Assembly (NCBI GenBank): GCA_965226865.1
Contig: CBDDEH010000004.1
Location: 930,001-994,000, forward strand
Direction: 5' to 3'
DNA from: CBDDEH01 sp965226865
GTDB lineage: Bacteria; Chloroflexota; Dehalococcoidia; Lucifugimonadales; JAGWBF01
Length of the DNA stretch: 64,000 nt
Under the pieces are notes generated by a model. The model had not been told where the DNA came from. It ran no database searches and worked only from the letters and a program-made list of their open reading frames with translations. Below are positions 42,280 to 50,538 of the stretch, in pieces. Position numbers and translations under genes: made by a program. Numbering within the stretch: position 1 is the first letter of the stretch; the number at the start of each line of letters is the position of its first letter.

Positions 42280-43536
42280 TTAGGCGGATGCGCTTTCGTC
42301 TTGGGGCTCAACCATCCTGAGGCCGGCTTCGGCCCGCAGAAAGGCCGCTTTATCCGTCTGCTCCCAAGGAAGGTCCAGGTCATTGCGGCCAAAGTGGCCG
42401 TAGGAGGCGGTCTGCTTGTAGATAGGCCGGCGCAAGTTCAGGTCCTCAATAATAGCCGCTGGTCTCAGGTCGAAATACTTCGTTGCGAATTCATGTATCA
42501 GCTTGTCGTCTACATGTTCAGTTCCGAAGGTCTCAACGCTTATAGAGATTGGCTGAGCCCGACCTATTGCGTAGGACACCTGAATCTCGACCCTGTCGGC
42601 GAGTCCAGCCGCAACCAAGTTCTTAGCGACATAGCGGGCTGCGTACGCACCGGAACGGTCGACCTTGGTCGGGTCCTTTCCCGAAAAAGCCCCACCACCG
42701 TGTCTGGCCAGGCCGCCGTATGTATCCACAAGAATCTTGCGACCGGTCAATCCAGTGTCAGCCATAGGGCCGCCGATGGCGAATCTTCCGCTGGGGTTTA
42801 CAAAGTACTTGGTGTTCTCGTCCCTGAACTCGGCCGGGACTATTTCACGAATCAGCAAATCCATGATGTCTCGAGTCAACACGTCGTTGTGGACTTCAGG
42901 GGCATGCTGGGCGCTGACCACTACTGTATCGACGCGCTTGGGCACACCGTAGGCATACTCGACGGTTACCTGAGATTTCCCGTCCGGCCTTAGATACTCC
43001 AGAACACTATCTTTCCTGAGCTTTGTCAGGTGGAGGCAGAGCTTGTGAGCTAAACTGATCGGAAGGGGCATAAGCTCTTCAGTCTCGTTGCACGCAAACC
43101 CCACCATCATTCCTTGGTCGCCGGCGCCCATGCGGTCCATGTCCTCACGATGGCTGTTTGCTACGCCTTTCGTCCGGGACTCTAACGAACGGCTAACGCC
43201 GGAGCTAATGTCTTTAGACTGTTCCTGTATCGATACCATGACGCCGCAGCTTTTGTAATCGATTCCGAAGTCAGGATCCACGTAGCCTGTTTCTTTGAGC
43301 GTTGAGCGTACGAGCAGTGGTACGTCGACGTATGTGTCCGTGGTTATTTCGCCCATGACTATGACCAGCCCGTTTGTCGTGCCCGTCTCGCACGCGACTC
43401 TACCATCGGGGTCGTTTGCCAGTACCGAGTCGAGCACAGCATCTGAGATCTGATCGCACAGCTTGTCGGGGTGCCCCTCAGTAACTGACTCCGATGTCAG
43501 AAAGTACGATGGCGAATTTATGAAACTGTTAGACAT
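42280..43536 (-). CDS. metK: S-adenosylmethionine synthetase
   Basis: Makes SAM from methionine and ATP. 418 residues with SVTEGHPDKLCDQISDAVLD (18-37), ATP-binding GAGDQGMMVGFACNET and GGGAFSGKDPTKVDRSGAYAARYVAKN. Length is slightly above the usual 380-400. GAGGAAT precedes ATG 43536. Distal in the operon controlled by the SAM-I riboswitch at 48207-48319, as expected for end-product control; it follows ahcY by 32 bp. Confidence 0.98.
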   Translation of the reverse strand: MSNSFINSPSYFLTSESVTEGHPDKLCDQISDAVLDSVLANDPDGRVACETGTTNGLVIVMGEITTDTYVDVPLLVRSTLKETGYVDPDFGIDYKSCGVMVSIQEQSKDISSGVSRSLESRTKGVANSHREDMDRMGAGDQGMMVGFACNETEELMPLPISLAHKLCLHLTKLRKDSVLEYLRPDGKSQVTVEYAYGVPKRVDTVVVSAQHAPEVHNDVLTRDIMDLLIREIVPAEFRDENTKYFVNPSGRFAIGGPMADTGLTGRKILVDTYGGLARHGGGAFSGKDPTKVDRSGAYAARYVAKNLVAAGLADRVEIQVSYAIGRAQPISISVETFGTEHVDDKLIHEFATKYFDLRPAAIIEDLNLRRPIYKQTASYGHFGRNDLDLPWEQTDKAAFLRAEAGLRMVEPQDESASA

Positions 43537-43568
43537 CTAACTATTCCTCCTATGAGAAGTTCTAACTA

Positions 43569-44837
43569 TTAGGTACCTTCTTCCCAGCTCTCCAGATAGT
43601 GTTTTTGCTCTGCGGACAGGGTGTCTATTTCGATCCCCATTGACAGCAGCTTCAGGCGCCCGATTTCCATGTCTTTTTCTGGTGGTACGGGATACACACC
43701 CGGTGTCAGTTTATCTTTGCTCGTCGCCAGGTATTCCACGCTCAGGGCTTGATTCGCAAAGCTCATGTCCATCACGCTAGACGGGTGCCCCTCTGCGGCG
43801 GCCAAGTTTATCAAACGACCCTCGCCAAGCAGGTAGATCCTACGGCCGTCCTTTAGCTTGTACTCGTCCACGAAGGGCCGTATCTCCCGTTTTCCATTGG
43901 ACATGGACTCGAGTGCTGGAATGTCGATTTCCACGTTGAAGTGTCCGCTGTTGGCTATAATAGCTCCGTCGGGCATCACTTCCAGGTGTTTCTTCGCGAC
44001 CCCTTTGAGCCCCCCAGTCACGGTTATAAACAGCTGTCCGCGCTTGGCAGCTTCCATGCTGGAGGTGACCTCGAACCCATCCATTACAGCCTCAAGGGCT
44101 CTTATAGGATTGACCTCAATGACCGTCACGTGCGCCCCGAGGCCTCGGGCCCTCGACGCCACACCCTTGCCGCACCACCCGTAGCCGAATAAGACAACCC
44201 TTCTACCCGCCCAGAGGATGTTGGTTGCCCGGGTAATGCCATCGAGGGTGCTCTGGCCGGTGCCATAGCGGTTGTCGAAGAAGTGCTTGGTATCCGCGTC
44301 GTTAACTGCAACGATCGGGTACCGCAGCTTGCCTTCCGCTGCCATGGCCTTCAGACGGATGATTCCGGTGGTGGTCTCCTCAGTGCCTCCGACCACCGCT
44401 TCGAGCAGGTCCTGTCGCTCCTTGTGGAGGATGGTAACCAGATCGGCGCCATCGTCCATCGTCATTAACGGAGGTTGCTCCAAAGCCGAGTGGATATGCT
44501 TGTAGTAAGTGTCGTTGTCCTCGCCCTTGATGGCGAATGTGGCAATTCCGTATTCCCCGACCAGGGCGGCAGCTACCTCGTCCTGGGTGCTGAGCGGGTT
44601 GCTGGCGCACAGAGTAACCTCCGCGCCTCCTTCCTTTAGCGTCAGGGCGAGGTTGGCCGTCTCGGTGGTAACGTGGAGACATGCCGCGATGCGTATCCCT
44701 TCGAGCGGGCGTTCTTTCGAAAACCGCTCTTTGATAAGCCTTGTAACAGGCATCTCCCTCGCTGCCCACTCGATCCGGTTTATCCCATCCTTTATCAGGG
44801 ACAGGTCTTTCACGTCTCCGCGTGTTGTGGTCTTCAA
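43569..44837 (-). CDS. ahcY: S-adenosylhomocysteine hydrolase
   Basis: NAD-dependent hydrolase of SAH to adenosine and homocysteine, removing the product inhibitor of methyltransferases. 422 residues, TTG start with AGAGGAGG 7 nt upstream. NAD-binding VVLFGYGWCGKGVASRARGLG is near 225, and EGRLINLAAAEGHPSSVMDMSFANQAL near 360. Placed between the PfkB kinase and metK; SAH hydrolase, kinase and metK together complete the methyl cycle except for homocysteine remethylation, which is not in the window. Confidence 0.98.
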   Translation of the reverse strand: MKTTTRGDVKDLSLIKDGINRIEWAAREMPVTRLIKERFSKERPLEGIRIAACLHVTTETANLALTLKEGGAEVTLCASNPLSTQDEVAAALVGEYGIATFAIKGEDNDTYYKHIHSALEQPPLMTMDDGADLVTILHKERQDLLEAVVGGTEETTTGIIRLKAMAAEGKLRYPIVAVNDADTKHFFDNRYGTGQSTLDGITRATNILWAGRRVVLFGYGWCGKGVASRARGLGAHVTVIEVNPIRALEAVMDGFEVTSSMEAAKRGQLFITVTGGLKGVAKKHLEVMPDGAIIANSGHFNVEIDIPALESMSNGKREIRPFVDEYKLKDGRRIYLLGEGRLINLAAAEGHPSSVMDMSFANQALSVEYLATSKDKLTPGVYPVPPEKDMEIGRLKLLSMGIEIDTLSAEQKHYLESWEEGT

Positions 44838-44860
44838 ATATTTCCTCCTCTTTACTGATA

Positions 44861-44882
44861 GGGGCGTGTCTTATCACACCCC
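44861..44882 (-). promoter_or_regulatory. Intercistronic hairpin before ahcY
   Basis: On the minus strand GGGGTGTG (44882-44875) pairs with CACGCCCC (44868-44861) around a 6-nt loop, with one G-U pair. It sits between the kinase stop and the ahcY Shine-Dalgarno. It does not match the SAH-riboswitch consensus as far as I can see; an RNA-processing or stability role is possible. Confidence 0.35.
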
Positions 44883-44893
44883 AGTTTTCTTTT

Positions 44894-45838
44894 TTATTTA
44901 CGCCAGGGAATGCACTCCGCATTCTGAAGGCCGTCGAATTGGCTAATTTGATTGAAGGCTTGGACTCGATCGGTCACCTCTGGATGGGTTAGTGAGGCCA
45001 CCTTGCCAACGCTGAAGCTCTCCACCGCAAAAGACCCCATCACAGAGCCCAGAACTGTCGCTCTCCTCATAGCGGCTTCGCTGGAATCTCCATTAGCCGC
45101 CATGTATCCCATGAAGCCTCCAGCGAAAGAGTCGCCTGCTCCGGTAGGGTCAACTACCTGTCTTAGAGGAAAGGCCGGAGCCGCGAAGACTGACTCCTTC
45201 GTGAACTGGATGACCCCGTGGTCTCCTCTTTTTACGATGACCAGCTTGGGTCCAAGGCTCAAGATCTTTTGAGCGGCTGTGACTACGTTGACTTCACCTG
45301 AGAAGGTTCTGGCCTCGCCTTCGTCCATGAATATGACGTCGACCGATTTGACTACTTCAGCAAGTTGCTCCTTTTTACCGTCGATCCAGAAATTCATAGT
45401 GTCAGCCGCGACGAGTTGAGGACGCTGTTCCATTTGCCGCAATACGTCCAGTTGCAGCTCTGGGTCTATGTTGGCCAGGAATAAGTAAGGCAGCCGCCTT
45501 TGCTCGGCGGTAAGCCTCGGTTGGAAATCGGCGAAGACGTTCAGTTGGGTGTCGAGGGTTTCCCGGCTGTTGACGTCCTCCTTGCTATATTCGCCAGCCC
45601 ACCGGAAGGTCTTGCCCTGGGCAACTTTAATACCGGATACTTCCACCTGGTGAGCTTGCAAGAGTTCGATATCCTTCCGGTCGAAATCCTCCCCCACCAC
45701 CGCGACAACTTCGACTGGGGCGAAGTAGCTGCCGGATATGGAAGCATAGGTAGCCGACCCGCCTAACGCGTCCTGCTTGGTACCGTAGGAAGTTGTTACC
45801 GAATCGTAGGCCACTGAGCCCACTATGAGAATTGACAT
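44894..45838 (-). CDS. PfkB-family sugar/nucleoside kinase, probable adenosine kinase
   Basis: Ribokinase-fold kinase of 314 residues. The N-terminal GGSATYAS segment and the C-terminal PfkB signature DPTGAGDSFAGGFMGYMA (about 238-255, catalytic Asp in GAGDS) are clear. By position between mtnP/rhodanese and ahcY, the best guess is phosphorylation of adenosine released by AhcY; a methylthioribose or other sugar substrate is possible, but MtnP already yields the phosphorylated sugar. ATG 45838; 12 bp after the rhodanese gene. Confidence 0.85.
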   Translation of the reverse strand: MSILIVGSVAYDSVTTSYGTKQDALGGSATYASISGSYFAPVEVVAVVGEDFDRKDIELLQAHQVEVSGIKVAQGKTFRWAGEYSKEDVNSRETLDTQLNVFADFQPRLTAEQRRLPYLFLANIDPELQLDVLRQMEQRPQLVAADTMNFWIDGKKEQLAEVVKSVDVIFMDEGEARTFSGEVNVVTAAQKILSLGPKLVIVKRGDHGVIQFTKESVFAAPAFPLRQVVDPTGAGDSFAGGFMGYMAANGDSSEAAMRRATVLGSVMGSFAVESFSVGKVASLTHPEVTDRVQAFNQISQFDGLQNAECIPWRK

Positions 45839-45850
45839 CTAACCATCCCT

Positions 45851-46210
45851 TTAAGGCTCGTCTCCGTACGACGTCGGAAGGTCCTTCTCGATCCAGGTCG
45901 GAGTCCCGTCTTCTATGTTGTAAAGGTGCTCCGAGAGAAAGTCCATCGAAGCCGCCATCTCGCAGCCCAGGCCGCTTCGGACTCCGGCCGCGCATATGAA
46001 CAGCAGCTTTTTCCCTTGAGGTAGCTCATCTATCCTGCCCATCAGGTCGTCGATAGGGATGTGGATGGCGCCGGTTACGTGTCCGGCGATCCATTCGTCG
46101 TCCCTTCGCACGTCCACCACCACCGACTCGTCCCCCTCTTTTGTGAGGATCTGATATGCTTCTTCGGAGTCTACTCGATAGTAGGGCTCACCCGGTTCTT
46201 GCCTTGGCAT
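45851..46210 (-). CDS. Single-domain rhodanese-like sulfurtransferase
   Basis: 119-residue rhodanese domain with active-site loop ICAAGVRSG (Cys in CAAGVRS) and the conserved VVVDVRRDDEWIAGHVTGAIHIP strand-loop. The frame is open to 46330, but ATG 46210 (MPRQEPGEPYYRVDS) has GAGGAGAGAG 6-10 nt upstream and avoids overlap into mtnP. Cytoplasmic, no signal peptide. A sulfurtransferase inside an MTA/SAM salvage operon is unusual; it may handle sulfane sulfur or methylthio-derived sulfur, which is inference only. Confidence 0.88.
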   Translation of the reverse strand: MPRQEPGEPYYRVDSEEAYQILTKEGDESVVVDVRRDDEWIAGHVTGAIHIPIDDLMGRIDELPQGKKLLFICAAGVRSGLGCEMAASMDFLSEHLYNIEDGTPTWIEKDLPTSYGDEP

Positions 46211-46221
46211 AATCTCTCTCC

Positions 46222-47106
46222 TCAGTCCAGGTATTTCCCAATGATAGGTGCCAGTTTGTCCTTCACCTCCGGAGAGATCGTGTCTCGGGAGGTGATGATT
46301 GCGTCCTTCAGAGCAGTCGCGCAGAAGCAAGTGCGTTCACTGGGAATCTGGGGAATCGCTTTACGGAGTGTATCTTTGGCGACGTTGGTGTTTTTGATCA
46401 CGTTGGCGACCACCATGTCCACGGTCACGGCCTCCTCGGTTTCATGCCAGCAGTCGTAGTCTGTCACACAAGCGAGGACCGCGTAACACATCTCCGCCTC
46501 ACGGGCGATCTTGGCCTCCGGTAGGGCAGTCATGCCGATGATGTCGGCTCCCCATAAGCGGTACATGAAGGACTCGGCCTTCGTCGAAAAAGCTGGTCCT
46601 TCCATGACCACGCAGGTGGCGTTGAGATGGGTCACGGCGCCACTGTCCTTTACGCTCTGGTATATGATGCTGCTGATTTCCGGGCAAAAGGGCTCGGCAA
46701 AGGAAACGTGGACTACCATACCATCATCGAAAAAGGTGCCAGCCCGCTGACGAGTCCTGTCGATAAGCTGGTCAGGCACAACCATATGGAGCGGCTCAAA
46801 CTCCTCTTTTAGGCTGCCCACGGCACTTATCGATATCAAGCGTTCCACTCCCAGCGTTTTGAGCGCGTAGATATTGGCCCTGACCGGTATGTTTGTTGGG
46901 TTAATGCGATGGCCTCTACCATGTCTTGGCAGGAACGCCACCGGTTTTCCCACAAGGGTGCCCAAGACGATCGAGTCGCTTGGTTTACCGAATGGGGTAT
47001 CAACTTCAACTTCTCTGACGTTAGACAGCCCTTCCATCTCGTAAAGGCCGCTACCGCCGATGATTCCGATTCGGGCGTCAGACAATGGACCCTGCCCGGC
47101 TGGCAT
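46222..47106 (-). CDS. mtnP: 5'-methylthioadenosine phosphorylase
   Basis: Splits MTA with phosphate into adenine and 5-methylthioribose-1-phosphate. 294 residues: GIIGGSGLYEMEGL (13-26), PRHGRGHRINPTNIPVRANIYALKTLGV (phosphate and substrate site), CVVMEGPAFSTKAES and DIIGMTALPEAKIAREAEMCYA. The MTAP-like pattern supports MTA rather than inosine. ATG 47106 lies 29 bp inside mtnA; a TTG at 47085 is an alternative start. Direct coupling to mtnA fits the pathway. Confidence 0.95.
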   Translation of the reverse strand: MPAGQGPLSDARIGIIGGSGLYEMEGLSNVREVEVDTPFGKPSDSIVLGTLVGKPVAFLPRHGRGHRINPTNIPVRANIYALKTLGVERLISISAVGSLKEEFEPLHMVVPDQLIDRTRQRAGTFFDDGMVVHVSFAEPFCPEISSIIYQSVKDSGAVTHLNATCVVMEGPAFSTKAESFMYRLWGADIIGMTALPEAKIAREAEMCYAVLACVTDYDCWHETEEAVTVDMVVANVIKNTNVAKDTLRKAIPQIPSERTCFCATALKDAIITSRDTISPEVKDKLAPIIGKYLD

Positions 47107-48136
47107 TAACTGTTATTGCCAGGTTTTCCATGTAAGGCTCCTGGACAATACCCATCTCGGTGATGATGGCGGCCACGTACTCGTGGGGCGTGATGTCAAA
47201 GGCAGGGTTACGGGCCTCTATGCCTTCAGGGGCCGTATGAATGCCGGCGAAGTGGGTTACCTCCTCGACGGCCCGCTCCTCGATGGGTATCTCCTCGCCG
47301 GAGTGCGTGCTCAAGTCCACGGTGCTGGTGGGTGCGGCGACGTAGAAGGGAACCCCGTTCTCTTTCGCCAGCACGGCCAAAGTGTAGGTGCCTATCTTGT
47401 TGGCGATGTCTCCGTTGGCTGCGATCCGGTCGGCCCCAACCACCACGCAGTCGATATCACCCTGTCTCATAAACAGCCCGGCGGAGGAATCGATGATGAG
47501 GGTTGATGGGATCCCGAGTTGCACCAGCTCCCAGGCTGTGAGGCGGGAGCCCTGGAGGAAGGGACGGGTCTCGGTGTTGAAGACGTGGAAGCGCTTGCCG
47601 GCCTCCCAGGCCGCTCTGATCACACCGAGAGCGGTGCCGTATCCGGCCGTTGCCAGGGCGCCTGCGTTGCAGTGGGTCAGCACGCCGCCACTGTCTGGCA
47701 GGAGCCCGTTGCCGAACTGTCCCAGGCGCCTGTTGGCCCCCTCATCCTCCTGATGGATGCGTATGGCCTCATCGGTCAGCCTGGAGGCTATGTTGCTTGC
47801 TTCTGCCTCAGCGTCGGCTACTTGGAGCGTCCTCCGGACTGCCCACGTTATGTTAACAGCAGTAGGTCGGGCGGAACCTATCTCGTGTCCGGCCTTTGCC
47901 AATCGTGTCAGAAATTCGTCGCGGTCATCGGTCTCAATCTCAGTAGCAGCCATGGCCATGGCATACGCGGCGGTAACCCCTATCGCGGGCGCTCCCCTTA
48001 CCTTCATTTCCTTGATTGCCGTGATGACTTCACGGTAGGTATGTAACTCCAGGGTCACTTGCTCCAGGGGGAGCCTGGTCTGGTCCAGTAGACCCAGGGT
48101 CCCGTCTTTCCACTCGATCGGGCGTATCTCGTTCAT
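47078..48136 (-). CDS. mtnA: Methylthioribose-1-phosphate isomerase
   Basis: Isomerises methylthioribose-1-P to methylthioribulose-1-P. eIF2B-like fold with KVRGAPAIGVTAAYAMAMA, catalytic Cys in VLTHCNAGALATAGYG, TRPFLQGSRLTAWEL and catalytic Asp in VVGADRIAANGDIANKIGTY. The frame is open to TTG 48154, but that lies in the terminator T tract; ATG 48136 (MNEIRPIEWKDG) with AAAGG 5 nt upstream is the better start, giving 352 residues. First gene after the riboswitch. mtnB/mtnC/mtnD homologues are absent here. Confidence 0.96.
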   Translation of the reverse strand: MNEIRPIEWKDGTLGLLDQTRLPLEQVTLELHTYREVITAIKEMKVRGAPAIGVTAAYAMAMAATEIETDDRDEFLTRLAKAGHEIGSARPTAVNITWAVRRTLQVADAEAEASNIASRLTDEAIRIHQEDEGANRRLGQFGNGLLPDSGGVLTHCNAGALATAGYGTALGVIRAAWEAGKRFHVFNTETRPFLQGSRLTAWELVQLGIPSTLIIDSSAGLFMRQGDIDCVVVGADRIAANGDIANKIGTYTLAVLAKENGVPFYVAAPTSTVDLSTHSGEEIPIEERAVEEVTHFAGIHTAPEGIEARNPAFDITPHEYVAAIITEMGIVQEPYMENLAITVNASRAGSIV

Positions 48137-48153
48137 AGTTACCTTTGTTGGCA

Positions 48154-48186
48154 ATAAAAAAGCTTCTCACTGCAGAGAGAAGCTTC
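48154..48186 (-). terminator. Intrinsic terminator of the SAM riboswitch
   Basis: On the minus strand GAAGCTTCTC forms a perfect 9-bp stem (48185-48177 with 48168-48160), 8-nt loop, followed by a six-T run ending just before the mtnA leader. It stands about 20 nt after the aptamer, the standard expression platform of an S-box OFF switch: SAM binding favours this hairpin. Confidence 0.92.
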
Positions 48187-48206
48187 ATCATCACTAATGT
48201 AAGCCC

Positions 48207-48319
48207 CTCTCATCTCCCCCCGGATCAATCGGGGCCGGACTTAGCACCGTGTCGGGTTTATCGCCTCGACCGGTTGCTTGGCTTCATAGGGCCGTTCCCT
48301 CAGCCTGTCTGGATAAGAA
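48207..48319 (-). promoter_or_regulatory. SAM-I (S-box) riboswitch aptamer
   Basis: Read on the minus strand, all SAM-I hallmarks appear in order: P1 5' strand TTCTTATC, CTGAGGGA, GGCCCTATGAAGCC, AGCAACC, then GGTGCTAAGTCC and the P1 3' strand GATGAGAG, which pairs with the 5' strand over 8 bp including two G-U pairs. The kink-turn and the SAM-contact segments are all consensus-like. It lies between a consensus promoter and an intrinsic terminator and precedes mtnA, so SAM should switch off the whole mtnA-metK transcript. Confidence 0.96.
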
Positions 48320-48367
48320 GGGTGAAACCTATATAGTTTGTAAAGTCTATCCAGTTGGTCCCCAAAT

Positions 48368-48396
48368 ATAGTACATACGCCCCGCCTAACTGTCAA
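48368..48396 (-). promoter_or_regulatory. Promoter of the SAM/MTA operon
   Basis: Minus-strand TTGACA (48396-48391), 17-bp spacer, TACTAT (48373-48368). Initiation near 48361 leaves about 40 nt before the riboswitch P1. Perfect -35 and near-consensus -10; together with the riboswitch this defines the regulatory unit. Confidence 0.8.
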
Positions 48397-48498
48397 GAAA
48401 ACCCAATCGTCTAGATTCGTCTCCCCACTCAACCGTACCTTAAGATATATTACCCCCCCACCGGACCCTTCAGGAGAAGGGAGGGTCTGTCCCAGTGA

Positions 48499-48504
48499 TA
48501 TAAT
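48499..48504 (+). promoter_or_regulatory. -10 box for hyuA
   Basis: A consensus TATAAT on the plus strand, 31 bp before the TTG start of hyuA; no clear -35 is seen at the right spacing. The rest of the 380-bp divergent region is occupied by the SAM riboswitch system on the other strand. Confidence 0.5.
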
Positions 48505-48534
48505 TTCTCATTCACGAATAGGCGGAGGCTATAT

Positions 48535-50538
48535 TTGAGGGGTGCTTTGGACAATCGCGTAGTCGGCATCGACGTGGGCGGTACGTTTACGGACTTCGTT
48601 CTGCTCTGGGATGGCCAGATGGCGGTCTATAAGCTGCCTTCCACCCCCGCCGACCCATCCAGGGGAATCCTTCAGGGGATCAAGGAGTTGAAAGCGGATG
48701 GCGCGAGCTTCGTGCACGGTTCCACGGTCGCCACCAACGCCCTGCTTGAAAGAAAGGGCGCGCGGACAGCCTTGGTCACCACCCACGGTTTCGAAGACAT
48801 CCTGGAGATTGGCAGACAGGACCGCCCAGAGCTATACAATCTGGAAGTGGAAAGACCTCCCGTTCTGGTACCGCGGGAGCTTCGCCTCGGCCTAAAAGAA
48901 CGGGTGGACCACAACGGCACGCCCCTAGATCTTCCTTCTAAGGCAAACATAGATGAGATGGTAAACGTTATCCGGGAACTGGGTGCCGACGCTGTGGCTG
49001 TATCACTTCTGTTCTCCTTCCTCAACCCTGCCCACGAAGCGATGGTCAAAGAAACTATCGAGAGATCGGCTAACGATGTTTTTCTGTCCGTATCAAGCGA
49101 GGTCCTACCGGAGTTCCGTGAGTACGAGCGCACCAGCACAGTGGTGGTCAACGCGTATGTTGGCCCATTGATGTCGAGCTACCTTGGCACGTTGAACAAG
49201 GCGCTTGGTAGCGGGCTCCGGGTGATGCAATCGTCCGGAGGCAGCATCACCGCCTTGGCTGCTTCTAAACAACCGGTACGCACCATCCTCAGCGGTCCCG
49301 CCGGTGGAGTCGTCGGCGCTTTTCACGTGGCCTCGATGGCTGGCCACAGTGACGTCATCACCCTGGATATGGGAGGTACTTCCACAGACGTCTCCCTTTG
49401 TCCCGGCAGGATCAAGGAGACCGGGTCTTCCAACGTGGGCGGGTGCCCCATCGGTGTACCCATGATAGACATCCACACTGTGGGCGCAGGCGGTGGCTCT
49501 ATCGCCCGCCTGGACCAAGGAGGCTCTTTGCGGGTAGGGCCGGATTCTGCCGGGTCGGACCCGGGTCCAGCCTGTTACGGAAAAGGGGATTTCGTCACTG
49601 TTACCGATGCCAACCTGATATTGGGCCGGTTGCAACCACAATACTTCCTCGGAGGGAAACTTCCTCTCGACCGAGACCGTACAGAAAGGCTTGTGGGAGA
49701 ACTGGCCGGTAAGATAGACACCACCGCGGAGAAAGCCGCGCTGGGCATAGTTAGGGTAATCAACGCCGGCATGGAAAGAGCGGTCCGGGCCATATCCCTG
49801 GAGCGGGGTTACGACCCCAGAGAGTTCACCCTCGTTGCTTTTGGTGGGGCAGGCCCTATGCACGCATGCGAACTGGCCCAAGAGATGGGCATCCCCCGAG
49901 TGCTGGTGCCTCCCAGCCCAGGCGTACTGTCTGCGATGGGCGTCGCCATCGCAGACGTAGTCAAAGACTACTCTCGTACCGTCATGCTCCGAAGAGCCAG
50001 AAGGGGTCGCTTGGACGAAGAGTTCCGGACCATGGAAGCACAGGCCAGACATGACCTGGAAGGGGAGGGCATTGACCTCGAACAGGCGACTGCCAAACGC
50101 TTTCTGGATGTCAGGTATGTGGGTCAGTCCTATGAGCTAACCGTTGATTATCCCAAAGGCAAAGAGGAGCCCCTTCGGGCCATAGCATCCTCTTTTCATA
50201 GAACACATAAGCAGCGCTTCGGATACTCGGACCCCTCTGAACCCATCGAGCTAGTCAATCTCAGGCTGAAAATGGTTGTACCAGCCAAGAAGCTTCTCAC
50301 CGAACCAGAAGCCTCTGCCGGCGAGAGCTCTCAGCCTGCGCGGTCAGGCGAGGCGAACGTGGTGTTTCAAGACGGGACCTTTGAGGCACCCCTTTATCTC
50401 CGGGAACGGCTCGGGAGTGGCAATCGGGTCGCTGGCCCGGCTCTGGTTGTTCAGATGGACTCAACGACCGTGATTCCGCCCGGCTGGGCCGCAAGTGTGG
50501 ACCGATGGAAAAACCTGTTAATTAGTCATGGTGGATAA
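48535..50538 (+). CDS. hyuA: Hydantoinase/oxoprolinase family protein, subunit A (HyuA)
   Basis: 667-residue ATP-dependent subunit of the N-methylhydantoinase/5-oxoprolinase/acetone carboxylase superfamily. DNRVVGIDVGGTFTDFVLL (5-23) is the ASKHA-type nucleotide motif; FVHGSTVATNALLERKGART, TILSGPAGGVVGA, DMGGTSTDVSL and FGGAGPMHACELAQEMGI are all typical. TTG start with GGCGGAGG upstream. It overlaps hyuB by 11 bp, so the products probably form one complex. The exact ring or lactam substrate is unknown. Confidence 0.93.
   Translation: MRGALDNRVVGIDVGGTFTDFVLLWDGQMAVYKLPSTPADPSRGILQGIKELKADGASFVHGSTVATNALLERKGARTALVTTHGFEDILEIGRQDRPELYNLEVERPPVLVPRELRLGLKERVDHNGTPLDLPSKANIDEMVNVIRELGADAVAVSLLFSFLNPAHEAMVKETIERSANDVFLSVSSEVLPEFREYERTSTVVVNAYVGPLMSSYLGTLNKALGSGLRVMQSSGGSITALAASKQPVRTILSGPAGGVVGAFHVASMAGHSDVITLDMGGTSTDVSLCPGRIKETGSSNVGGCPIGVPMIDIHTVGAGGGSIARLDQGGSLRVGPDSAGSDPGPACYGKGDFVTVTDANLILGRLQPQYFLGGKLPLDRDRTERLVGELAGKIDTTAEKAALGIVRVINAGMERAVRAISLERGYDPREFTLVAFGGAGPMHACELAQEMGIPRVLVPPSPGVLSAMGVAIADVVKDYSRTVMLRRARRGRLDEEFRTMEAQARHDLEGEGIDLEQATAKRFLDVRYVGQSYELTVDYPKGKEEPLRAIASSFHRTHKQRFGYSDPSEPIELVNLRLKMVVPAKKLLTEPEASAGESSQPARSGEANVVFQDGTFEAPLYLRERLGSGNRVAGPALVVQMDSTTVIPPGWAASVDRWKNLLISHGG

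Noticed and set aside
49105..50052. Long minus-strand open frame of 315 codons inside hyuA
   Set aside because: It is antisense to a fully conserved HyuA, has an unusual His/Gly/Arg-rich composition and no recognisable domain or ribosome-binding site.
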